A DNA stretch of 9,128 nucleotides from CAYSIX01 sp964431205 (GTDB lineage Bacteria > Planctomycetota > Phycisphaerae > Phycisphaerales > Phycisphaeraceae): positions 1 through 9,128 of the forward strand of contig CAYSIX010000177.1 in assembly GCA_964431205.1 (NCBI GenBank), read 5' to 3'. Each line of letters begins with the position of its first letter. Position 1 is the stretch's first letter. Below, piece after piece: positions 1 to 5,668 of this stretch. The notes below the pieces were generated by a model. It did not search any database, was not told the DNA's origin, and saw nothing but the letters and a program-made list of their open reading frames with translations. The position numbers and the translations under genes were made by a program.

Positions 1-1
1 T

Positions 2-847
2 CTCATCGACACGGCCGAGTGTTACGGTGATCACACGTCCGAGGCGTTCATCGGCGTCGACCTGGGCCCGATCCTGAGCTTCCCGCTGGCGATCCTGGTC
101 TTCGCCATCGCTCTGAGCCTGTTTCGCGTCCGCGCCCTGTGGGGCTTTCTCACCCTGGCGTGCTTCGCGCAGTGGTTCCTGTTCGTGACGGTCGAGCGTT
201 ACATGCTCGCGATACTCCCGTTGATCGCCTTCGGCTGGTGGGCGTGGGCGGATCGGCTCAGCCGGGGCTCGTGGGGCGTGGCGCGTGTGGTCGGGCTGGC
301 GATGCTGGTGCTGTGGGTGGCGCCGAATCTCGTGCGTGATGTGAACTTCATCCTCTCGCAGCGGCAGGAGCCGTTCCTGGCTCATTACGAGGACGGTTTT
401 TACCCGCCGCTGAACCAATTAGGGCTGGCGATCGAGGATCACGTCTCGGAGCGGGACGTTGTGCTGGCGGACAATCCGGTGGAGCTGGTGTACTTCAGCG
501 ATCGGACGGTGCTGGGCCCGGATCGGTTGCCGCTGTACGGTGGGCCGCACAAGCGGATGCTCAAGCGGCTGGCGGGCGCCGAGCGGCTGTGGCTGGTCGA
601 GCCGGTGTCGCCGCTGATGCGAGAGAAGCTGAAGCGTGTGTGGATCAAGCGAAGCGAGGAAGGCGAGAGGCCGGGCCCCGTGGCGGAGATTCCGCGTCGT
701 GGTGAGGCGGAGCCCTGGACGCTGCGTGAGGTGAGCCTGAGCGGGCGAGCGTGGCGGGCGCTGGGGCGGGAAGCGCCGACTACGGGGGACCCGGACCGCG
801 GATCAGCGCCACCGCCAGGCCGAGAAGAGCCCCGGCCAGGGCCGTGA
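2..847 (+). CDS. Multi-span membrane glycosyltransferase-like protein (GT-C type), C-terminal part; 5' end outside window
   Basis: The frame is open from the first bases of the window, so the gene starts upstream; 281 residues are visible. Visible residues about 24-41, 46-63, 68-83 and 93-110 are hydrophobic membrane segments. The stretch around residues 65-74, Glu-Arg-Tyr-Met-Leu-Ala followed by Leu-Pro, resembles the R-Y-x-L-x-x-L-P motif in late membrane helices of GT-C enzymes (ArnT/PMT-like, GT39/GT83 type), which move sugars from polyprenyl-phosphate donors on the outer membrane face. A soluble C-terminal domain of about 170 residues follows, ending in a Pro/Arg/Gly-rich low-complexity tail. 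The catalytic N-terminal loop lies outside the window, so the assignment rests on topology and one motif. The last 68 bp overlap the convergent chain-length gene, and the low-complexity tail is mostly that overlap. A non-catalytic polytopic membrane protein remains possible. Confidence 0.6.
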   Translation, partial: LIDTAECYGDHTSEAFIGVDLGPILSFPLAILVFAIALSLFRVRALWGFLTLACFAQWFLFVTVERYMLAILPLIAFGWWAWADRLSRGSWGVARVVGLAMLVLWVAPNLVRDVNFILSQRQEPFLAHYEDGFYPPLNQLGLAIEDHVSERDVVLADNPVELVYFSDRTVLGPDRLPLYGGPHKRMLKRLAGAERLWLVEPVSPLMREKLKRVWIKRSEEGERPGPVAEIPRRGEAEPWTLREVSLSGRAWRALGREAPTTGDPDRGSAPPPGREEPRPGP

Positions 848-1655
848 GGCCGACGGTCAGCGGGGGGTTCGGGCTCACCGGCCGGGTCGGCAGCGTGGCC
901 TGGCCGACGACGCGGATGAGTTGGTACTCCGGCCGAGTGAGCTCCTGCAGAGTCACTCGATCCTCCCAGAGCGTGAGCCAGCGTCTATGCGCGGCGTGTC
1001 GTTCGGCATCGCGTGTGGCGTGCTCGAGCGCCTGCTCGGCGGTGAGGTTGTCGAGGTCGTGTGCCTGCTCGAAGTCGATGAGCCGCGCCGTCGCCTCGAG
1101 CCACTGGGCGCGTGCGTCCGCGACCATGGTGTCGAGCGGCTCAAGATACTGCTTCGCCACGCCGAAGGCTTCGGTGGCCTGGGCGACCGTCAGGTCGGCC
1201 CAGTGAGTGGCCAAGCGGTGTGCGGCCTCGGGGGTGCGCGCGGTGGCCTCGAGCTGGATCAGCTCGTCGCCCATGACGTTGGCGTAGAGCCGACGGCGTA
1301 ACTCGCCGACCGTCGCGGGCGTGTGGGGCCTGCTTGCGGCCGGGTCCTCGCCGTGCTGGAGCCGATCGAGCAGCGGGCGGGTCACGGCCGGGGTCTTGGC
1401 CAGGGACGCGATCGTGCGGGCACGGGGCAGCCGCATGACATCGACCGACATGGACAGCGGGTCGCGGAATGGCGGGCGGGAGACGGCGACGGTGATGTGG
1501 GACTCGTACTCGCTCGGCTGGGCGAGGGCGAACAACCCGCCGGCGATCGCGCCGATCACGGCCAGCAGGAGGATCAGCCAGCCGTGTCGACGCAGCAGCC
1601 GGCCGGCCTGATGGGGCGTCAGTTCGTCCACGTGTCGCGGTTCGGGAAGGGTCAT
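780..1655 (-). CDS. Wzz-type polysaccharide chain-length determinant (polysaccharide co-polymerase), no kinase domain
   Basis: This 291-residue protein has the classic co-polymerase layout. A short cytoplasmic N-terminus is followed by a first membrane span at about 26-46. The periplasmic domain of about 205 residues includes a helical, coiled-coil-prone part at about 150-225. A second span lies at about 267-285, directly after the Pro-rich motif Pro-Val-Ser-Pro-Asn (259-263), which is typical of Wzz/PF02706 proteins. Such proteins oligomerise in the inner membrane and set the length of polysaccharide made by a Wzy polymerase. It ends just after the second span, so the cytoplasmic BY-kinase domain of Wzc-type proteins is absent. 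The ATG lies 55 bp after the stop of the sugar transferase gene on the same strand, so the two probably form an operon. No clear Shine-Dalgarno sequence precedes this ATG. No polymerase or flippase is present here. Confidence 0.85.
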   Translation of the reverse strand: MTLPEPRHVDELTPHQAGRLLRRHGWLILLLAVIGAIAGGLFALAQPSEYESHITVAVSRPPFRDPLSMSVDVMRLPRARTIASLAKTPAVTRPLLDRLQHGEDPAASRPHTPATVGELRRRLYANVMGDELIQLEATARTPEAAHRLATHWADLTVAQATEAFGVAKQYLEPLDTMVADARAQWLEATARLIDFEQAHDLDNLTAEQALEHATRDAERHAAHRRWLTLWEDRVTLQELTRPEYQLIRVVGQATLPTRPVSPNPPLTVGLTALAGALLGLAVALIRGPGPP

Positions 1656-1710
1656 GCGTGCAAGAGCATATCGGCTGGACCAGACGTGTGAAGGGGCCGG
1701 CGAGTCGGCG

Positions 1711-3237
1711 TCAGTACGCGCCGCGTCCCATGACCACGGCGCCGAAGGTGCGGGCGAGCAGGTAGATGTCCAGCCAGGGCGACCAGTTGCGGATGTAGTA
1801 GGTGTCGAGGACTTCCTGGAGGCGGAAGTCGCCGTCGCTGCGGGAGGAGACCTGCCACAGGCCGGTCATGCCCGGCAGGACGCTGCGGCGAAGGGTGCGG
1901 AACTCGGGCCGGAAGTTCTCCAGGTGGTAGTGCGGGAACGGGCGGGGCCCGACGAGGCTCATCTCGCCGCGGAGCACGTTCCAGATCTGGGGCAGCTCGT
2001 CGAGGCTGGTGCGTCGCAGGACGCGACCGACGCCGGGCAGGACGCGGGGGTCGTCGCGGAGCTTGCCGAAGCGTTCCCACTGCTCGCGGGCGTCGGGGTC
2101 GTCGTCGAGGCAGGACTGAAGGAGCTGGTCGGCGTCGGGGCTCATGGTACGCAGCTTCCAGACGTGAATGGTCCGGCCGCCGAGGCCCACACGCGCCTGG
2201 CGATAGAAGGCGGGCCCGGCGCTGACGGCCTTGATCCAGATGGCAAACACGCCCATGAGCGGGAGGCTGACGACGAACAGGGGCACGCCGATCGCATAAT
2301 CCATGGTGCGCTTGAGCAGCCAGTTCCAGCGGGAGAACAGGTTCTTGGTGACTTCGAGACCGACCACGCCGCCCAGGTCGCGTGAGATGACCCACAGGCT
2401 CGAGAGGCCGATCAGGTCGGGGATCAGCACGACGCGGTGGAACGGCAGGCGGGCGCACAGGTGGGCCATGCGGCTGCCGGCGAGGCGCGGGATCGCGAGC
2501 ATGGCCATCCGTGCCCGGCCCGAGAGCACCCGCGAACGCGTCAGCGGCCCGAGGATCGGGACTTGCCCCTCCAGTCGTTGACCCCACTTGGCGTGGTCGT
2601 CGTCAAACGCCGCGATCGGCACCAGGCCCAGCTCCGGCTCCCGTGCCAGCACCCGCGTCAGCAGCGAGCCCGTCTCGCCGGCCCCGAGGATCACCACCGG
2701 CGTGCCCCAGCACCGCATCGCGATCAGCACCCGTCGGATCGTCGCCTCGACCAGCGGGCCCAGCACCAGCGCGAACGCGAACGTCAGCAGCAGCACGCCA
2801 CGCGAGGTGTGCGACTTGACGACCATGTAATCCCAGAAGATCAGCACCGCGAACAGCAGCAGGAGCGTGTACACCCGCCGGCGCAACCGCTGCACCACGC
2901 TCACGCCGTAGCCGGGGTACAGACCCGAGATGCAGTAGGCCAGCGGCAGCACCACCATGCCCGCCGCCAACGCCCCGTACTGACCGCGACGCAGCGCCCC
3001 GCCCAGCCAGGGGTTCATCAGCGAACGCAGCCCCGCCCCCAGCGCCAGCGACGCCTCCAGCGTCAGCACATCCCCCAGAAACAGCAGCAGCCCGACCCAC
3101 GCACGTGAACGAAACGGGATCGGCTCGATCCGCGGCAGCGCCTCGTCCGACACCCGCCGACGCCGCGGCGTCTTCGCCGTCACCACCACCTCGGGCAGCT
3201 TCGGTCCGGGTGTCTCGACCGTCTGCGCCTGTGTCAT
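1711..3237 (-). CDS. WbaP-type polyprenyl-phosphate sugar-1-phosphate transferase (exopolysaccharide priming enzyme)
   Basis: The 508-residue product starts lipid-linked polysaccharide synthesis by moving a sugar-1-phosphate from a nucleotide sugar to undecaprenyl phosphate. A basic N-terminus is followed by hydrophobic segments at about 46-70, 87-106, 121-140 and 146-162. A Rossmann-like domain (CoA_binding_3 type) has Gly-Ala-Gly-Glu-Thr-Gly at 185-190. The catalytic Bac_transf domain (PF02397) covers about 305-508. Its hallmarks are all present: the re-entrant hydrophobic helix at 315-337, Trp-Lys-Leu-Arg-Thr-Met (360-365), the Asp-Glu catalytic dyad in Ser-Leu-Asp-Glu-Leu-Pro-Gln (411-417, dyad 413-414), Val-Gly-Pro-Arg-Pro (429-433) and Pro-Gly-Met-Thr-Gly-Leu-Trp (455-461). 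Length and architecture fit full-size WbaP/WcaJ enzymes; the sugar cannot be told from sequence. A possible Shine-Dalgarno AGGAAA lies 9 bp before the ATG, with a strong candidate promoter upstream. Third-position base preference changes within the gene near position 2590. Confidence 0.93.
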   Translation of the reverse strand: MTQAQTVETPGPKLPEVVVTAKTPRRRRVSDEALPRIEPIPFRSRAWVGLLLFLGDVLTLEASLALGAGLRSLMNPWLGGALRRGQYGALAAGMVVLPLAYCISGLYPGYGVSVVQRLRRRVYTLLLLFAVLIFWDYMVVKSHTSRGVLLLTFAFALVLGPLVEATIRRVLIAMRCWGTPVVILGAGETGSLLTRVLAREPELGLVPIAAFDDDHAKWGQRLEGQVPILGPLTRSRVLSGRARMAMLAIPRLAGSRMAHLCARLPFHRVVLIPDLIGLSSLWVISRDLGGVVGLEVTKNLFSRWNWLLKRTMDYAIGVPLFVVSLPLMGVFAIWIKAVSAGPAFYRQARVGLGGRTIHVWKLRTMSPDADQLLQSCLDDDPDAREQWERFGKLRDDPRVLPGVGRVLRRTSLDELPQIWNVLRGEMSLVGPRPFPHYHLENFRPEFRTLRRSVLPGMTGLWQVSSRSDGDFRLQEVLDTYYIRNWSPWLDIYLLARTFGAVVMGRGAY

Positions 3238-3306
3238 CGGCTGCCGTTTCCTGTGGCGCTGCTCCCCGCCCGACCGGTTCCCCTCGAGCGATTCGACCTG
3301 AGTTGC

Positions 3307-3334
3307 AGTGTAGATGCCGCCTAATGCCTGTCAA
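3307..3334 (-). promoter_or_regulatory. Candidate sigma70 promoter for the sugar transferase-Wzz operon
   Basis: Read on the minus strand, a perfect -35 hexamer TTGACA (3334-3329) is followed after 16 bp by TACACT (3312-3307, 4 of 6 matches to TATAAT). The predicted transcript would start near 3300 and have a leader of about 60 nt before the ATG at 3237. It lies in the only sizeable divergent intergenic gap of the window, which supports it. Prediction by eye only. Confidence 0.5.
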
Positions 3335-3402
3335 ACGCCGCCCGGCACGCGTCGCGGTGGGGCGTGCGGTTCGCCTGCCCCCGGATAACCGAGCGGATTC
3401 CG

Positions 3403-3430
3403 TTGTTAGGCCGCGTGCCGCTGGTATCAT
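3403..3430 (+). promoter_or_regulatory. Candidate sigma70 promoter for the small exported protein
   Basis: TTGTTA (3403-3408, 4 of 6 to TTGACA) and TATCAT (3425-3430, 5 of 6 to TATAAT) are separated by 16 bp. Transcription would start at about 3437, giving a very short leader of about 20 nt that still includes the Shine-Dalgarno at 3441-3447. It points away from the minus-strand promoter about 70 bp to its left, so the gap looks like a shared divergent control region. Confidence 0.45.
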
Positions 3431-3440
3431 GGTGACTTGG

Positions 3441-3447
3441 AAAGGAG
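3441..3447 (+). promoter_or_regulatory. Shine-Dalgarno sequence that decides the start of the small exported protein
   Basis: AAAGGAG at 3441-3447 is a near-perfect ribosome binding site 10 bp before the ATG at 3458. It argues against an in-frame TTG at 3437, which lies upstream of this site and would place polar residues ahead of the signal peptide. Confidence 0.7.
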
Positions 3448-3457
3448 CGGGTGGGCC

Positions 3458-3967
3458 ATGTCCGCGTTCGCGATGCTCAGTCTGTTTGCGTGGTTGGCGG
3501 CGGTCGAAGGGCCGAGCGCCGAGTCCTCGGGCATCCTCGTCGAGAGCGAAGTCAGCTCCCAGCTCTACACGTGGACGGTCAAGAACCACGACGCCCCGCC
3601 GCTGGTCGGCTTCGAGGTCCCCGCGCCCGGCACGTACAGCCACGAGACGCCCGACGGCTGGACCTTCGAGGTCGTCGACGATCGGTTCATCGCCCGCCCG
3701 GAACAGGCTCACGACGCGATCTACCCCGGCGAGCAAGGGGTCTTCACCGCCCGGGTGACGTCAACCGGCGCGGTCCTGTCGCAAGAGACGGTGAGGGTGC
3801 GGCCGCTGGAAGACTCGCCCATCGAGCTCGCCTCGGTCTGGGCGCCCGCCGAGAAGCCGCGTGCGGCGGTGGTGATGGTCGTCGTCACCCTGCTGGTGCT
3901 CGTCGGCGTTCACGTCGCGTGGGTGTCCCGGCGGGGGCGGGCCGGTCAGGGCGACGTCTTCGGGTAA
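3458..3967 (+). CDS. Small exported protein: signal peptide, beta-rich domain, C-terminal membrane anchor; candidate sorting-system client
   Basis: I do not recognise a named family. The 169-residue product starts with a signal-peptide-like hydrophobic stretch (2-16) and a likely cleavage near Pro-Ser-Ala (19-21). The domain at about 24-125 looks like a beta-sandwich. It carries elements I associate with exported PEP-CTERM-type proteins: Val-Gly-Phe-Glu-Val-Pro (50-55), Pro-Asp-Gly-Trp-Thr-Phe (65-70) and Asp-Ala-Ile-Tyr-Pro-Gly-Glu (86-92). A membrane span (136-156) follows, then a basic tail with Arg-Arg (158-159). The C-terminus thus has the short motif, helix, basic cluster order of exosortase substrates, but the motif position reads Pro-Ala-Glu-Lys-Pro (130-134), not PEP. 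A simple membrane-anchored periplasmic protein is the alternative. Start chosen by the strong Shine-Dalgarno. Its end overlaps the convergent EpsI gene by 22 bp. Confidence 0.75.
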   Translation: MSAFAMLSLFAWLAAVEGPSAESSGILVESEVSSQLYTWTVKNHDAPPLVGFEVPAPGTYSHETPDGWTFEVVDDRFIARPEQAHDAIYPGEQGVFTARVTSTGAVLSQETVRVRPLEDSPIELASVWAPAEKPRAAVVMVVVTLLVLVGVHVAWVSRRGRAGQGDVFG

Positions 3968-4698
3968 TGGCGTTCGAGCAGCAGCGCCAGCGACTCGCGC
4001 AGGAGCTGCTGGCAGCGTTTGAGCACGGCCGCGCGGTCTTCCGGCCGGTCCAGGGCGCAGACGACCTCGACCTTGCTGAAGTACACGTAACGATCGCCCG
4101 GCACGCCGATCGCCCAGCGGACCTTCTCACGGTCCTCGTAGAACCGGCCGTTGCAGCAGAAGGTGTAGACGATCATAAAGTCGCGCCCGCCGTGGCGCAT
4201 GTCCAGCACGCGTGCGGGGATGGTGGCGTCGCGGCCGAGCTCCGGGGCGGGAAACTCGACCTTCGAGATCTCGCGGACCTCGGCGCCGATCTGGCGGTAG
4301 CAGACCTCGGGGGTGTGGGGGACCTGGTCGCGCGGGTCGCTGTAGTACGTCAGCAGGAGCATGACGTTGGGGTGAGGTTCGCCGGCTTCGCCGCCGCCGC
4401 GTGGTGCGAAGGCCATCGTGCGCCAGTCGTCGGTGCCGACGTCCGGGTCCTGCGAGACGTGATGAAAGCCCGTGTTATCGGGGACGAATCGGAACGAAGG
4501 CAGGCCGTAGGTGTCGAACAGCCCGAACGGCTGGACCAGGTCGATCGGCTGCTTGCTGAAGCGGGATTCGAGCAGGGCCAGCGCCGGGTGCAGGCCGAGC
4601 GCCGCCAGGCCGAGCAGCACGGTAGCCGTGATGAACTTCGGGGACCAGAAGCGTTCGTGACCGGCGTCGGCGCGTCGTGGTGAATCAGGCCGGTTCAT
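3946..4698 (-). CDS. epsI: EpsI-family exosortase-associated protein (DUF3485 type)
   Basis: The 250-residue protein has one N-terminal membrane span (about 22-44) and an extracytoplasmic domain. Family signs are His-Thr-Pro-Glu-Val-Cys-Tyr (128-134), corresponding to the conserved S-P-E-V-C-Y of EpsI proteins, and a later aromatic strand plus Gly-Arg (174-185), which here contains a Cys-Cys pair (181-182). EpsI domains occur as separate neighbours or as C-terminal fusions of exosortases; their biochemical role is not settled. The ATG sits inside the end of the exosortase gene (14-bp overlap), and an AAAGGG Shine-Dalgarno-like sequence lies 6 bp before it, so translation is probably coupled. 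An odd point is that EpsI keeps its conserved Cys133 while the partner exosortase appears to lack its own catalytic Cys. Its 3' end overlaps the convergent small exported protein gene. Confidence 0.85.
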   Translation of the reverse strand: MNRPDSPRRADAGHERFWSPKFITATVLLGLAALGLHPALALLESRFSKQPIDLVQPFGLFDTYGLPSFRFVPDNTGFHHVSQDPDVGTDDWRTMAFAPRGGGEAGEPHPNVMLLLTYYSDPRDQVPHTPEVCYRQIGAEVREISKVEFPAPELGRDATIPARVLDMRHGGRDFMIVYTFCCNGRFYEDREKVRWAIGVPGDRYVYFSKVEVVCALDRPEDRAAVLKRCQQLLRESLALLLERHYPKTSP

Positions 4699-5668
4699 CG
4701 GCGACCCTTTCGTTCGTGTTCGTATTCGTCAATGGGTGTTCCGAGGATGGGGGTGGCGACGGGACCGCGGGGCGAAAGGCACAGGCCAGCGTCGCGAAGG
4801 CGACATAGCACAAGACAAGCGCCACGGCGCCGGTGACCAGGCGCGGGACCGGGCTGGTCGGGCCGAACCCGCCGTAGATCGCCAGCCCGCCCCAGAGCCA
4901 CAGCCGCAGGGCGTTGCAGACCAGCACGATCGGCACGGCCAGCACGCCGAACAGAATCACCTGCCACACGGGGCGGAACTCGTAGAACGTGACGAACACG
5001 CCGATCATCAACCCGGCCATCAGCAGCGCCGCGCCGCGGTGCGGCTCCCCGAGCGCGATGGCGCCCGCCGCCGCGCCCCGCTCGAACGTCAGGTCGAGCC
5101 CGTCGAGCGTCACCTCCACGCCCGGCAAGAGCCCGAGCACCTGCTGGGTCAGGTCGAGCGTCAGCGTCTCCGGCTTGATGATCAGAAACGCGTAGTAGCG
5201 CGAGCTGATCGGGATCGCCAGCAACAACACCAGCACCATCGGCAGGCAGCGCCACAGGAACCGCCACCCGCCGACCAGCCACACGACCCCCGTCACCACC
5301 GGCACGATCGCGATGCGCTGCGGATACCCGTAGTTGAACGGCCAGGACGACGCGATCAGGATCCCCAGCCCGATCACGATCAGCGCCAGGCCCCACAGTG
5401 AGTGACGGCCCAGCGCCTCGCGCAGCGCGACACGCCGCCGATGCAGCATCAGGCCGATGATCAGCGGCGCGACCAGCAGGTGCGCCGCCTCGGCGTCCTC
5501 GAGCGCCAGTAGCGTGATCTGCGCCAGTTGTGTACGGAACGCCAGCATCGCGAGCACGATCAGCACGCCGGCCTGAAAAGCCCGCACGCGCAGGCTCGGG
5601 CCGTGAAGCGTTGCCCTCGTGGACGCCGCCGCCGGCGCGGGCGCCGCACTGTCGACCGCCACGCTCAT
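4685..5668 (-). CDS. Exosortase-family membrane protein with the usual catalytic cysteine position replaced by histidine
   Basis: The 327-residue polytopic protein has about eight hydrophobic segments. Exosortases (PF09721) are membrane transpeptidase-like enzymes that cut C-terminal sorting signals and anchor exported proteins. The region 170-225 follows the family pattern: a long amphipathic stretch, an LPGVEVTLDG turn (181-190), then the motif block. Where families show Glu-Ala-Cys-Ser-Gly, this reads Glu-Pro-His-Arg-Gly (208-212). The second conserved block is kept as Pro-Ile-Val-Leu-Val-Cys-Asn-Ala-Leu-Arg (246-255), with Arg255. Arg276 in Pro-Val-Pro-Arg-Leu-Val-Thr-Gly may match the third His/Arg site. 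The start at 5668 is supported by an ATGA overlap with the preceding gene's stop and by GGAG 10 bp upstream; upstream in-frame sequence is Arg/Pro-rich and not exosortase-like. EpsI follows with overlap. Family assignment is good; activity is doubtful. Confidence 0.82.
   Translation of the reverse strand: MSVAVDSAAPAPAAASTRATLHGPSLRVRAFQAGVLIVLAMLAFRTQLAQITLLALEDAEAAHLLVAPLIIGLMLHRRRVALREALGRHSLWGLALIVIGLGILIASSWPFNYGYPQRIAIVPVVTGVVWLVGGWRFLWRCLPMVLVLLLAIPISSRYYAFLIIKPETLTLDLTQQVLGLLPGVEVTLDGLDLTFERGAAAGAIALGEPHRGAALLMAGLMIGVFVTFYEFRPVWQVILFGVLAVPIVLVCNALRLWLWGGLAIYGGFGPTSPVPRLVTGAVALVLCYVAFATLACAFRPAVPSPPPSSEHPLTNTNTNERVADEPA
4713..4730. repeat. Short imperfect hexamer repeat in the exosortase 3' end
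   Basis: Three adjacent copies of TTCGTN (TTCGTG, TTCGTA, TTCGTC) encode alternating Asn and Thr in the hydrophilic C-terminal tail of the exosortase (about residues 314-319). Copy-number change would keep the frame and only alter tail length. It may have no function. Confidence 0.5.

Noticed and set aside
3150..3200. TonB-box-like string Pro-Glu-Val-Val-Val-Thr-Ala-Lys near the sugar transferase N-terminus
   Set aside because: TonB boxes work at the periplasmic N-terminus of outer-membrane receptors. This segment precedes inner-membrane spans in an otherwise standard WbaP-type protein, so chance is the better reading.
3451..4683. 410-codon plus-strand open frame across the small exported protein and EpsI
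   Set aside because: It is Arg/Gly/Ala-rich, antisense to EpsI over most of its length, and out of frame with the well-supported gene at 3458.
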